NCBI GenBank assembly: GCA_052170475.1
Contig: JBQNAL010000011.1
Location: 1 to 60,097, forward strand
Direction of reading: 5' to 3'
Length of the DNA stretch: 60,097 nucleotides
Source: CAJPQU01 sp052170475
GTDB lineage: Bacteria > Bacillota > Negativicutes > Selenomonadales > Selenomonadaceae
The notes below the pieces were generated by a model. The model worked only from the letters and a program-made list of their open reading frames with translations. It was not told the DNA's origin and did no database searches. Below, one piece after another: positions 1 to 8,594 of this stretch; positions within the stretch are counted from its first letter, which is position 1; each line of letters begins with the position of its first letter. The translations under genes were made by a program, and so were the position numbers.

Positions 1-106
1 GAGGGCAGGCGACTACGGCGAAGCAGTCATGTCTCAAATTGCGCATGAAAAAAGGAGGGAGAAAAATTTTTCTCCCTCCCTTGACCACAACATTTGACAA
101 AGAGCC
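1..106. mobile_element. possible right end of an insertion sequence (partial)
   Basis: The first ~100 bases carry no recognisable protein. Two short frames run in from the left edge, one stopping at 46-48 and one at 95-97; neither translation is one I recognise. Bases 93-106 read on the minus strand as GGCTCTTTGTCAAA, which resembles the terminal inverted repeats of ISL3-family elements as I remember them. If so, this is the 3-prime end of an element whose transposase lies outside the window. The assignment rests on one short motif and is weak. Confidence 0.22.
54..79. terminator. perfect 13-bp stem-loop, possible terminator
   Basis: GGAGGGAGAAAAA pairs perfectly with TTTTTCTCCCTCC. A run of A lies just to the left, so on the minus strand the hairpin is followed by Ts, like an intrinsic terminator. 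On the + strand it follows the stop at 46-48. Direction is uncertain. Confidence 0.4.
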
Positions 107-126
107 AAAATTGGGCTCTCGTCAAA
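93..126. repeat. inverted repeat of IS-end-like sequence
   Basis: TTTGACAAAGAGCC (93-106) is followed after 7 bases by GGCTCTCGTCAAA (114-126), nearly its reverse complement. This could be a simple stem-loop or two facing IS termini. Confidence 0.4.
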
Positions 127-231
127 AATGGCGGGGGCCTTTTTTATTGTCTCTTTTTCGCCGTGCGTGCCTTTTCGCGTGGGCGACGGGGTAGGTCATG
201 GCGCGTCCGCTTTCTCTTGCCCTTGCTATTT

Positions 232-270
232 CACCACAAAAAAGGCTTCACGAAAATTCGTGAAGCCTTT
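232..270 (-). terminator. intrinsic terminator of tRNA-Gly
   Basis: A perfect 14-bp stem (241-254 with 257-270, two-base loop) is followed on the minus strand by a run of Ts (about 235-240). It lies 12 bases downstream of the tRNA-Gly 3-prime end. Confidence 0.85.
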
Positions 271-281
271 ATCTTTCATGG

Positions 282-352
282 AGCGGGCAATGGGAATCGA
301 ACCCACCTCCCGAGCTTGGGAAGCTCGTATTCTACCAATGAACTATGCCCGC
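282..352 (-). tRNA. tRNA-Gly (anticodon CCC)
   Basis: On the minus strand the acceptor stem GCGGGCA pairs with TGCCCGC. The T-arm reads GTGGGTTCGATTCCCAT. The anticodon stem CGAGC/GCTCG encloses loop TTCCCAA, giving anticodon CCC, which reads the Gly codon GGG. CCA is not encoded. The 71-nt length is normal for a Gly isoacceptor lacking CCA. It has its own promoter (391-419) and terminator. Confidence 0.95.
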
Positions 353-390
353 GTCGTGGATGGCACCATGCCATTTTGACTACGCGATAT

Positions 391-419
391 ATCTTATCAT
401 TTTTGGCGTCGCTTGGCAA
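391..419 (-). promoter_or_regulatory. promoter of tRNA-Gly
   Basis: On the minus strand, TTGCCA (414-419) and TAAGAT (391-396) are separated by exactly 17 bases, about 40 bases upstream of the tRNA. A 6-bp inverted repeat (ATGGCA/TGCCAT) lies in the leader. Confidence 0.6.
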
Positions 420-455
420 GGGGTATTTTTGTTGTCACCTCGTCCGCGCGCCGCT

Positions 456-3197
456 TCAGCGAAATTTCGCCCAGCCCTTTTTTTCCGGCGGCGCGGGCGG
501 GGCGGGCGGGGCAGTGGTTTTTTCGGCGGACTCTCGGTTGAGCTGTTCGCGGTAATTGCCCAAGAGGCTGTCGGTGAGGACGGGCGCCTCATCGGGGGTG
601 TACGCTTTTTTGACCGAGGTGTCTGGCGGGGCTGCGGGCTTTGGAGGCGGCGCGGCAGAAGGCGCTGCGGTGTGCGTCGCCGTCGGTGAGGGCGTTGGGG
701 GCGGGACAGGCGTGCCGTATGCTCCCGCGTTGCTCGCCGAAGGGGCTTCTGCGCCGCCGGCGCTTCCCCCCTCGATGGGGCGGATCTTGATGTCCAAGGC
801 GTCGCCGTTTTTCAGGGGATCGGTGAATTGCGCGGGTTGGCCGTTGACGAAGATGTCCACGGCGACGCGGCTGGTCGATGGCGGCGGCACGAAGCCCACG
901 GCGGCCAGCCCCGTGGAAACGAGTGTTGCCCGCGCTTCGGAGAGGGTGTACTTGACGCGGCTCCCTTCGGTGATGATGGTGTTGACGGTGGCGGGGCGCT
1001 CGTTGACTTCGAGGCTCACGGTGGCGGAGGGAATCTTTGTCTCTGCGCCGTTGTAGACGATGGTGAGATGCGCGGCGAAGTCGTCGATGTCCAAAATATC
1101 CCCCAATTTCGGCTCATTGTCGAGGTGATATTCGATGCGGTCGCCGTCCGTCAGCGTTTGGGAGAGGGTGGCGTCATGGTCGTTCACCAAGATGACGGGT
1201 TTTGTCGTGTACTGGGAGCGCGCACCGTTCAGGGTGAAGGTGATTCGCCGTCCTGTGGGGGAACAGCCAAAAGCGGCGAGCGCTTCTCCCACCGTCCGGG
1301 TGGTGCGCGCCGTGACGACGTCGCCGTCCTTTAGGGGGGCGTCGGGGGGCGCGGGGCGATCGTTGATGAGCAGTTCCGGGGCGAGATGTTTCGTTTCGCC
1401 GTTGAGGAAGAGGGTGTAGGGGGCGGGCGCTTCGGCGATGTCCGAGAGGGTGAGCGTGGGCGCAACGCCGTCTTTCCCCGGCTCGATGTGGATGTGGCAG
1501 CCGTCTTGGATGGGCGTATCGAGTGCGGCGGCGGCTCCGTCCAGGGAGAGCGTGGCCATGGTGCCCATCGTGCCGGGGAAAAATTGCGACTGTCCGTTGA
1601 TCATGAGCTGGATGCCCAGCCCCGTCTTGCCGTTGAATTTTTTCAGTTGGATGCCGGCGCTCAAGAGGGCATCGGAGATCGTGAGATGGCGGAAATTGAA
1701 GAGCCGGTATTCTTCCTCGTTGACGTAGACGGTGAGGAAATGGAGGGTGTTGAGGGAAGCGATCTTCAGGATGCCCAAGGGCGTTACGGTGTCCGGGAGG
1801 CGAAGCGCCGGGGGCAGGTCGCCAATGCCCTCGACCCCTTCCGGGTGGCGGACGGCGACGCGCCCCGGGGGGAGCTTTAGGGCGTCCGCCACACTCTTGG
1901 CTAAGTTCGGCGTCAGGGCGCCGCCGCCCACCAAGAGGACGGCCTGCGGCTCGGCGTCGTTGAGTTCCATCACCTGGTGCGCGATGGCGTCCGCCAATTT
2001 TTGGACGTTCGGCATGATGGGCTTGACGATCTCGGCGGCGGTGCGGTCGTAGTGGCAGCCTAAGATGTCGTCAAAGGAGACGTCGCGCCCCTCGGCGGCT
2101 TCCCGCTTGATGCGCTCCGCCACATTGAAGTCCAAGAGGAAATTTTGGGAAATGGCCTCGGTGATTTCGTCCCCCGCCAAGGGAACCATGCCGTAGGCGA
2201 TGACGGCGCCGTCCTTCGTGATGGCGACGTCCGAAGTCCCCGCGCCGATGTCCACGAGGACGAGGTTCAGGTGGCGCATGGTGGGGGGGATGAGGACGTT
2301 GATCGCGGCGATGGGTTCCAAGGTGATGGCTTGGAGGTCAAGGCCGGTGGCGTCTAACGCTGAGGCCATGGAGTCGATGACCTGCCGGGGGAGGAACGTG
2401 GCGATGACGGTGGCCTTCGCGACGCGCCCGCGCTGTCCCACGAGGGTTTTTAATTGTGTGTCGTCCAAGAGGTACTTGATGGTGCTGTACCCGACGCAGT
2501 AGTAGCGCGTGGGATCGTCTACGGCGTCGGAGGCGGCCAGCTGCGCTTGCGCCGCCTGCACGGCGGCGAAGTCTAAGAGGCGCTCCTCTTCGCCGGTGAT
2601 GAGGCGGCCAAATTCCATTTCCGCTTCGGCGGTCATGGTGTAGAGGGCACGGCCGGCGGCGGCCACGGCGACTCGATGGAGGGGGCCGGTTGTCTTTTCG
2701 AGGGCTTCCTTGACGTCGCGGATGATCGCGGCGACCTGCGGGACGTCGTGGATCTGCCCGTCCAGCATGGCGCGCGTCTTATGCTCTGCCCGCTGGGTGT
2801 CGAGGATGGAGAGCGAGCCGTCCGCTTCTTCGGCGGCGACGATGCCGATGACGCTCCGCGTGCCGATGTCGAGGGCGAAAAGGAGATTCCCCTGCCCCTT
2901 CGCGGGGTGCTGCGCCTTTTCGGCGGCGGAGGGCGGCAGGGCAAAGGCGGCTTTCGGCTTTCTCCCGCGCCCTGTCGTTTTGCTCGCCTTTTCGGCGCGG
3001 GGCGCTTTCTTTGCCCGCGTGGCTTTTTTCGTCTTTGTCGCTGCCTCGTCTTTTTCGGCGAGTACGGCGTTTGCGCTGCCGCTTGGACGGCCGCGCTTGG
3101 CCTTTGGCTTTTTGGCGGCTGCGGTTTCCTCCGCGCTGCGGGCGATGTCGGCTTCGTTTGGTGCCGTATTGGCAGCGTCTGTGTTCTTTCTGGGCAT
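456..3197 (-). CDS. FtsA/PilM-like actin-fold ATPase with long basic N-terminal and proline-rich C-terminal tails
   Basis: A 913-residue protein. Residues ~1-100 are a Lys/Ala-rich, probably disordered tail with two AT-hook-like cores (KRGRPSG at 34-40, GRGRK at 76-80). An actin-like ATPase domain of the FtsA/PilM (SHS2-containing) type follows: phosphate-1 motif FALDIGTRSV at ~107-116, LVDIGAGTSDVA, and LLVGGGALTPNL near 420. The C-terminal half repeats short beta modules (FTLNG, IVYNG, IFVNG) and ends in a PPAPPAPP tail. Ordinary FtsA is ~420 residues; long relatives occur in Clostridia and Negativicutes. The start has a strong GGAGGAG site. The gene is monocistronic and divergent from the chemoreceptor. 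A role in division or membrane-associated assembly is inferred; DNA contact through the tail is only a possibility. Confidence 0.8.
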   Translation of the reverse strand: MPRKNTDAANTAPNEADIARSAEETAAAKKPKAKRGRPSGSANAVLAEKDEAATKTKKATRAKKAPRAEKASKTTGRGRKPKAAFALPPSAAEKAQHPAKGQGNLLFALDIGTRSVIGIVAAEEADGSLSILDTQRAEHKTRAMLDGQIHDVPQVAAIIRDVKEALEKTTGPLHRVAVAAAGRALYTMTAEAEMEFGRLITGEEERLLDFAAVQAAQAQLAASDAVDDPTRYYCVGYSTIKYLLDDTQLKTLVGQRGRVAKATVIATFLPRQVIDSMASALDATGLDLQAITLEPIAAINVLIPPTMRHLNLVLVDIGAGTSDVAITKDGAVIAYGMVPLAGDEITEAISQNFLLDFNVAERIKREAAEGRDVSFDDILGCHYDRTAAEIVKPIMPNVQKLADAIAHQVMELNDAEPQAVLLVGGGALTPNLAKSVADALKLPPGRVAVRHPEGVEGIGDLPPALRLPDTVTPLGILKIASLNTLHFLTVYVNEEEYRLFNFRHLTISDALLSAGIQLKKFNGKTGLGIQLMINGQSQFFPGTMGTMATLSLDGAAAALDTPIQDGCHIHIEPGKDGVAPTLTLSDIAEAPAPYTLFLNGETKHLAPELLINDRPAPPDAPLKDGDVVTARTTRTVGEALAAFGCSPTGRRITFTLNGARSQYTTKPVILVNDHDATLSQTLTDGDRIEYHLDNEPKLGDILDIDDFAAHLTIVYNGAETKIPSATVSLEVNERPATVNTIITEGSRVKYTLSEARATLVSTGLAAVGFVPPPSTSRVAVDIFVNGQPAQFTDPLKNGDALDIKIRPIEGGSAGGAEAPSASNAGAYGTPVPPPTPSPTATHTAAPSAAPPPKPAAPPDTSVKKAYTPDEAPVLTDSLLGNYREQLNRESAEKTTAPPAPPAPPEKKGWAKFR

Positions 3198-3254
3198 AAG
3201 ATCTCCTCCATAGTTTGCCCGGCGCGCTCGCGCATCTCGGGACGGTTCTTGGCA

Positions 3255-3283
3255 AGAATATCATGTACTATTTCGCGCATCAA
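3255..3283 (-). promoter_or_regulatory. promoter of the FtsA-like gene
   Basis: On the minus strand TTGATG (3278-3283), a 17-base spacer and TATTCT (3255-3260) lie ~60 bases upstream of the start codon. Confidence 0.5.
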
Positions 3284-3371
3284 GGAGAAGAATCCTTTTT
3301 GAACCGAAAATTAACCGAGCCTATTTTTCTTGCGCGGAGGCAGAGGGGTGGGTAGGCAGCTTCCTTTTTTT

Positions 3372-3381
3372 ATGGTACAAT
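3372..3381 (+). promoter_or_regulatory. extended -10 promoter of the chemoreceptor gene
   Basis: ATGGTACAAT contains an extended -10 (TG-N-TACAAT). No good -35 is visible. The same 10-mer recurs before secG and twice near 53.5 kb. Confidence 0.6.
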
Positions 3382-3421
3382 AGTCCACTGAAAAGACGGT
3401 TCAAGTTGGGGAGGATAGCAT

Positions 3422-5374
3422 ATGAAAAAGACGCGGTTGATGATTCTTTTGATGGTGTTTGCCGTTTTGCCCGTCCTAGTGTACGCGGTGGTCAACGGTG
3501 CGATGACCATGGCGGATGTCAAGCGGAACGCTGCGGCGACGAATGTCCAGATCACGGAGCAGATAGCCGGAGATATTGCGCGTTCCCTAGACGTCAATCG
3601 GGGCATCGTGGAGTCCTTCGCGCTGATGCCTGCGGTGCGCTCTCTGCAGGGGGCGAACATGGCGGGGGCGCTGCAGGAGATAGAGAAGGCGAATGCGCAG
3701 TTTGAGCTCATCATGGTGATGGACGCGCGGGGCGATCAGGTGGCACGCTCCCACGGAAAGCTCGCGAATCGGGCGGATCGCGCGTACTTCAAGGAGGCCA
3801 TGAAGGGAAACACCTTCGTGACGGAGGCGTACATTTCTGTGGCGACGAACGCCCTCTGTGTCACCGTTTCCACCCCGATCAAGGATGCGGCGGGGAAAGT
3901 GGCGGGAGTCGTGGCGGCAGACATTTCGCTGGGTTCTCTCTGGAAGGTCACGGAGGCGATCCACCCCGGGGCGCATGGCTATTTGGATGTCGTGGACGCC
4001 AAGGGCGGACTTTTGGCGCATCCCGACAAGGAGTTGGTCAAGAACAAGAAGGTCGTGGACAGTTATGCGTATGTGAAAGAGGTCATCGGCGGCAAGCGCG
4101 GCATCGCGGAGGGCGCGTCCACGACGGGGACGGAGAGCCTCATCACTTACAGCCCTGTGGAGGGCTACGGCTGGGGCGTCATCGCGTACCATCCCCTCTC
4201 GGATCTTTACCGGCAAGTGATGTATAATTTAGGGATCGCGGTCGGCTTTATTTTCCTTTGCCTCCTCGTGTCCTTTTTGGTCGCGCAGCGCATTTCGACC
4301 TCTCTCGTGGATCCCCTCAATCATTTGATGGACGCGGCGGGGACGGTGGCGGAAGGGGATCTCCGCGTGCGCGTGGAGGAGCGCGGCGCAGCGGAGATGC
4401 GCCTCTTTGCGGCGCGCTTTAAGGCCATGGTGGGGAATATCAAGGCGCTGCTCCAGAAAATGAGCGAGACGGGGCAGACGGTGTCCGCTTCCAGCGAGGA
4501 ACTGAGCGCATCCATCGACCATGTGAACGGGCTGACGTCAGACATATCGGGCACGGTCACGGAGACGGTGGAAGCCACCCGTCGGCAGACGGCTTCTTCT
4601 GAGAAGCTGCGCGATGTCGTGGGCAGCTTGGCCGCAGATGTCGATACCACGGCCGCCTCGGCGGAGGAAGCGGCCGCTTTGGCGGAGAGCAGCAAGACGG
4701 AGGCGCGGCGCGGCACTGCGTATGCGGACGATGCCATCGCGAAGATCGCGCGCATTCAAGAAACGGTCGAAGTGACGGCTGAGGTCATCGATGCCTTAGG
4801 GGAAAAATCCGATCAGATCGGGCAGATCGTGGAGGCGATCACCGGCATCGCCGGCCAGACGAATCTCCTGTCTTTGAACGCCGCCATCGAGGCGGCGCGC
4901 GCCGGAGAGCACGGGCGCGGCTTCGCCGTGGTCGCGGAAGAGGTGTCGAAGTTGGCCACGGAGTCGGAGGAATCGGCGCGCAAGATCGCCGCCATCATCA
5001 GCGACATCCGCACCGATATGACGGTGGCCGTGGACAATATGAAAAAGAGCCGCCAAGAAGTGGAGCAGGGCGTCTCTTCGGTGGAAAGTACGGTGGCGGC
5101 TTTCCGCGGCATCTCTGGCTCCATCGAGCAGCTGACGGGGCAGATTGAGGGGATCCTGAGCTTGACGCGGCGACAGAAAGAAGACAGCACGCAGGTGGAA
5201 GAAGCCGTGGGGGATACGCTCGCCTTCTTTGGCAAGAATACGGCGGAAGTGGAAAACATCGCTTCCCTGACCGCCGATCAGGCGGAGTCCATGCAGCAGG
5301 TGCGGACGGCTTCTATGGCCTTGGCGCAGATGGCAGAGGAGCTCAATGGCGCCATCGCGCGCTTTAAGGTGTGA
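3422..5374 (+). CDS. methyl-accepting chemotaxis protein with Cache sensor
   Basis: A 650-residue transmembrane chemoreceptor. TM1 is at ~7-27, a periplasmic double-Cache-type ligand domain at ~30-265, TM2 at ~268-290, then HAMP (to ~345) and a long coiled-coil signalling domain. The hairpin tip that contacts CheA/CheW is clear near 471-503 (GIAGQTNLLSLNAAIEAARA). Glu/Gln-rich flanks suit methylation. dCache receptors usually bind amino acids or small carboxylates, but no ligand can be named here. The gene is monocistronic, with an upstream extended -10 promoter and a strong downstream terminator. The only other chemotaxis gene in the window is the distant cheB. Start ATG follows GGGGAGGA. 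Confidence 0.93.
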   Translation: MKKTRLMILLMVFAVLPVLVYAVVNGAMTMADVKRNAAATNVQITEQIAGDIARSLDVNRGIVESFALMPAVRSLQGANMAGALQEIEKANAQFELIMVMDARGDQVARSHGKLANRADRAYFKEAMKGNTFVTEAYISVATNALCVTVSTPIKDAAGKVAGVVAADISLGSLWKVTEAIHPGAHGYLDVVDAKGGLLAHPDKELVKNKKVVDSYAYVKEVIGGKRGIAEGASTTGTESLITYSPVEGYGWGVIAYHPLSDLYRQVMYNLGIAVGFIFLCLLVSFLVAQRISTSLVDPLNHLMDAAGTVAEGDLRVRVEERGAAEMRLFAARFKAMVGNIKALLQKMSETGQTVSASSEELSASIDHVNGLTSDISGTVTETVEATRRQTASSEKLRDVVGSLAADVDTTAASAEEAAALAESSKTEARRGTAYADDAIAKIARIQETVEVTAEVIDALGEKSDQIGQIVEAITGIAGQTNLLSLNAAIEAARAGEHGRGFAVVAEEVSKLATESEESARKIAAIISDIRTDMTVAVDNMKKSRQEVEQGVSSVESTVAAFRGISGSIEQLTGQIEGILSLTRRQKEDSTQVEEAVGDTLAFFGKNTAEVENIASLTADQAESMQQVRTASMALAQMAEELNGAIARFKV

Positions 5375-5403
5375 GAGGCGCGTCCTCTTCTTTGAGGAGT
5401 CCG

Positions 5404-5449
5404 GCGCTTCGCGCTATGACGGAGTGGTCATGGCGCGAAGCGCTTTTTT
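5404..5449 (+). terminator. terminator after the chemoreceptor
   Basis: GCGCTTCGCGC (5404-5414) pairs with GCGCGAAGCGC (5433-5443), extended by TATGAC/GTCATG, and is followed by six Ts. Confidence 0.85.
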
Positions 5450-5515
5450 CTTCGCGCGGCGCGCCTTGTTTTTACGCCTCTCGCGGCGGCGGGACACGGC
5501 ATTCGGCGGGGAAAA

Positions 5516-5544
5516 TTGACAAAATGACCGTACTGTTTTATCAT
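5516..5544 (+). promoter_or_regulatory. promoter of the yybS-gdpP-rplI-lonC-dnaB cluster
   Basis: TTGACA (5516-5521), 17-base spacer, TATCAT (5539-5544), about 80 bases before the yybS-like start. Confidence 0.75.
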
Positions 5545-5621
5545 TCATATTATGTATGAGAACGGAGTTTCCCTGACGCCGGCTTCTCATGGGGAAAAGC
5601 GGCGCGAGAAAGGATGACGGC

Positions 5622-6578
5622 ATGGAAAATAGGACACGCTCTCTGACCGAGGGCGGTATTTTAGCGGCGGTGATGGTGGTACTGGCGGTGGTCGCCGTCT
5701 ACGTGCCGCTCCTTGGCATCGTGGCGGTGCTGCTCTGGCCGCTGCCTGCTGCGCTCCTCATCGTGCGCCACGGCTTTCGCTGGGGCGTGATGTCCGTCGT
5801 CGTGGCAGCGATCCTCACGGCGGTTCTCATTGAGCCGACGGTGGGGCTGCGCCTCGCCATCGCCTTTGGCCCCGTGGGCTTGGCGCTCGGCGCGGGGTTT
5901 CGGCGCGCCCATTCGGCGACGCGGCTCGTGACGACGGCGATGGCGGTATCCATCGCGGCGAAGTTCGCGGGGCTGGCGCTCGTCTTTTCGCTGACGGGGA
6001 TGGAGCCTTTTTCCGGACAGCTGGCGGCCATGGAGGAGTCCTTCGGTCAAGCGGCCGCCATGTACGAAAATATCGGCATGAGCGAGGAGCAGATCGCCGC
6101 CGCCAAGGATACCTTCATGCAGAACATCGCCATGGTGCGTCTCCTTTTGCCCTTGGTCGTCGTGACGATGGGACTCTTGGATACCATGGTGAATTTCTGG
6201 GCGCTCGGAAAGCTCCTTACTCGCATGGGAACGCCCGTTTCCGCGCTGCCCCCCTTTCGGGAGTGGCGGCTGCCGTCGGTGTTTTTCTACGTCTTCGGTT
6301 TTTCCCTCTTGGGGATGTACTGGGGATCGACGCGGGAGATAGAGCTCCTCTATCAGGTGTCCTTGAATCTCAACATGGCGACGACGCTCGCCGGGCTCAT
6401 CGAGGGGGCGTCCCTCTACGAGTTTGTCACGCGCCATTACGGCTGGCCGCGCCTCGTGACGACCGTGGCGCTCTTTTTCCTCATCTTCAATTCTCTCTTC
6501 ATGCCCATTCTCGTCTTTACCGGCCTTTTGGACACGGTGTTTGATTATCGCAAGCGCTACTGGCGCACATCGAAATGA
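5622..6578 (+). CDS. YybS-family integral membrane protein (DUF2232)
   Basis: A 318-residue polytopic membrane protein with about eight hydrophobic segments. It matches the DUF2232/YybS family in sequence character and, above all, in gene order: yybS-gdpP-rplI is a classic Firmicutes arrangement. The fold is related to S components of vitamin transporters, but no substrate is known. I chose ATG 5622 because AAGGA lies 7 bases upstream; an ATG 33 bases earlier lacks a site. It is the first gene of the cluster behind a consensus promoter, and gdpP starts 12 bases after its stop. Confidence 0.8.
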   Translation: MENRTRSLTEGGILAAVMVVLAVVAVYVPLLGIVAVLLWPLPAALLIVRHGFRWGVMSVVVAAILTAVLIEPTVGLRLAIAFGPVGLALGAGFRRAHSATRLVTTAMAVSIAAKFAGLALVFSLTGMEPFSGQLAAMEESFGQAAAMYENIGMSEEQIAAAKDTFMQNIAMVRLLLPLVVVTMGLLDTMVNFWALGKLLTRMGTPVSALPPFREWRLPSVFFYVFGFSLLGMYWGSTREIELLYQVSLNLNMATTLAGLIEGASLYEFVTRHYGWPRLVTTVALFFLIFNSLFMPILVFTGLLDTVFDYRKRYWRTSK

Positions 6579-6589
6579 GGTGAGGCGCT

Positions 6590-8593
6590 TTGCCTCGTAA
6601 TTTTTCCGCTTGGATCGACGCCTGTATCTTCCTCGTCATTTACGGGGTAACGGTGGCGGTGGTATTTTCCTACAATGTCTATATGGGCGCGGTCAGCGCT
6701 TTGGTCTGGCTTTCCTTGGCCTTCTTCGCCCGGGAGCGGTGCCGCGAGCGGCAGACGAAATTTGAGCGCTACTTTCGGGACATCGTGAGCAACGTGAACC
6801 CCGTGACGAACTACGCCATCGATCACCTGCCGCAGGCCGTCCTCCTCGTGGACGGCGAGGGGCGGCTCCAGTGGGGCAATGCCGCGCTCGACGACTACGT
6901 GGGCGCACACCTCGAGCAGGGGATGCCGATGGAGGATTTTTGGCCGGAGCTCTCCCTCACGCCCCTTTGGGGCAATTGCGGCGATACCGTGTTCACCCAT
7001 GGGAAGCGCCACTATCGCGCCCTCTACCGCCCGGTCGCCCTCCCCTCGGTGGAGGGGGGCGACGCGGAGGAAAAAGAGGGCTTGATGGCGTTTTACGTCA
7101 TGGATTTCACGGAACATGCCCAGCTTCAGGAAATGTACCATGACAGCCGCATGGTGTTGGCTTACATCGAGATTGACAATTTTGATGAGGTGCTGCAAGG
7201 CCTCACGGAGGCCGAGCGTACCGCGCTCCTCTTTGAAGTGAACCGCATGTTAGACGAGTGGATGCACCGCTTGGGCGGCTTTTTGCGCCGGATCCGGGAC
7301 GATTTCTACGTGGCGGTGATGGAGCGCCGGTCGCTCGATCGCGCCTTGGCGGATAAATTCGACATTTTAGATCAGGTGCGCTCGCTCCACAATTCCAATC
7401 ATCTCCCGGTGACGCTGAGTTTCGGTGTGGTGGTGGCGGATCGGCAGACGCCCGCAGAGCTGGGGGTGCAGGTGCAGCAGGAACTCGATTTGGCGCTCGG
7501 TCGCGGCGGCGATCAGGCCGTCGTCTTGGTGGATGGGAAGCCGCAGTTCTTTGGCGGCAAGGCCACGGCGGTGGAGAAGCACACTCGGGTGAAAGCGCGG
7601 GTCGTGGCACATTCGCTGCGGGATCTTCTCCAAAGCTCCGATGCGGTGTACGTCATGGGTCACCACAGCGAGGACTTTGACGCCTTGGGCGCGGCGCTCG
7701 GCGTCGCGCAGATGGCTCGGCAGCTCAAAAAGCCGGTGCATGTGGTGCTAAGTCCCATGAACGACGGGATTGATAAGTTCACCGATCTCTTGCAGGATAA
7801 GCCGGAATATGCTGACCTCTTTGTTCGAGAAGAGGCGCTTTTGACGAACATGACGGCGGCGCATCCCCTCCTCGTGGTGGTGGACACCCACATCCCGCAC
7901 ATGGTCGCCGCGCCGAAACTGCTCGCCCGTATGGGGCGGGTGGTGGTCATCGACCATCACCGCCGCAGCGAGGTGTCCATCCAAAATCCGCTCCTCCTCT
8001 ACTTGGAGCCGTCGTCGTCGTCCACCTGCGAATTGGTGACGGAGCTTTTGATGTACTTCAGCGACGACCTCGCCATGGGACGTCTCGACGCCACCGCGCT
8101 CTATGCGGGCATCGTGGTGGACACGAAGAATTTCGCCGTGCAGACGGGCGTCCGCACCTTTGAAGCGGCGGCGTTTTTGCGCCGCGCCGGGGCTGACCCG
8201 GTCGTGATCCGGCACATCTTCCGCTCTGACTACGAGACGAGCCGCACCATCGCGAAGGCAGAAGCGGCGTCGAAGCTCTACGACGGCGGCCTCATCGTCA
8301 CCGCCATCCCGGACAGCCAGCCGAACATTCAGGCCATTGCCGCCCAGACGGCGGATGCGCTGCTTCGGATCGAGGGCGTTCACATGAGCATCGTCGTCTT
8401 TCAGCTCGCCTCGGACGTGGTGGGCATCAGCGCTCGCTCTTCCGGGGAGTACAACGTGCAGGTCATCATGGAAGCCTTCGGCGGCGGCGGCCATCAAAAC
8501 GTCGCTGGGGCGCAGATCAAAAACGGAGAATTGGCGGTTTTACGGGACCAGGTTGTGGAAACCGCGCAAAAATTCATAAAGGAGAATGGTTGA
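6590..8593 (+). CDS. gdpP: GdpP-type cyclic-di-AMP phosphodiesterase (PAS, degenerate GGDEF, DHH-DHHA1)
   Basis: A 667-residue membrane phosphodiesterase expected to cleave c-di-AMP to pApA. Two hydrophobic segments (~10-45) are followed by a PAS-like region and a degenerate GGDEF domain (RRIRDDFYV where an active enzyme has GGDEF), as in the family. The DHH domain has MGHHSEDFDALG near 355, VVVDTH and VVIDHHRRSE. The DHHA1 tail has GGGGHQNVAGAQI near 631-643. All metal-binding His/Asp motifs are present. Start is TTG, chosen because GAGGTGAGG lies just upstream and the frame has no better start. The stop is one base before the rplI ATG, so the two are translationally close. Confidence 0.92.
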   Translation: MPRNFSAWIDACIFLVIYGVTVAVVFSYNVYMGAVSALVWLSLAFFARERCRERQTKFERYFRDIVSNVNPVTNYAIDHLPQAVLLVDGEGRLQWGNAALDDYVGAHLEQGMPMEDFWPELSLTPLWGNCGDTVFTHGKRHYRALYRPVALPSVEGGDAEEKEGLMAFYVMDFTEHAQLQEMYHDSRMVLAYIEIDNFDEVLQGLTEAERTALLFEVNRMLDEWMHRLGGFLRRIRDDFYVAVMERRSLDRALADKFDILDQVRSLHNSNHLPVTLSFGVVVADRQTPAELGVQVQQELDLALGRGGDQAVVLVDGKPQFFGGKATAVEKHTRVKARVVAHSLRDLLQSSDAVYVMGHHSEDFDALGAALGVAQMARQLKKPVHVVLSPMNDGIDKFTDLLQDKPEYADLFVREEALLTNMTAAHPLLVVVDTHIPHMVAAPKLLARMGRVVVIDHHRRSEVSIQNPLLLYLEPSSSSTCELVTELLMYFSDDLAMGRLDATALYAGIVVDTKNFAVQTGVRTFEAAAFLRRAGADPVVIRHIFRSDYETSRTIAKAEAASKLYDGGLIVTAIPDSQPNIQAIAAQTADALLRIEGVHMSIVVFQLASDVVGISARSSGEYNVQVIMEAFGGGGHQNVAGAQIKNGELAVLRDQVVETAQKFIKENG

Positions 8594-8594
8594 G

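Noticed and set aside
2633..3283. Basic open frames on both strands within the FtsA-like N-terminal region
   Set aside because: They are alternative readings of the repetitive Lys/Ala codons; the FtsA-like frame has the ribosome-binding site and the domain.
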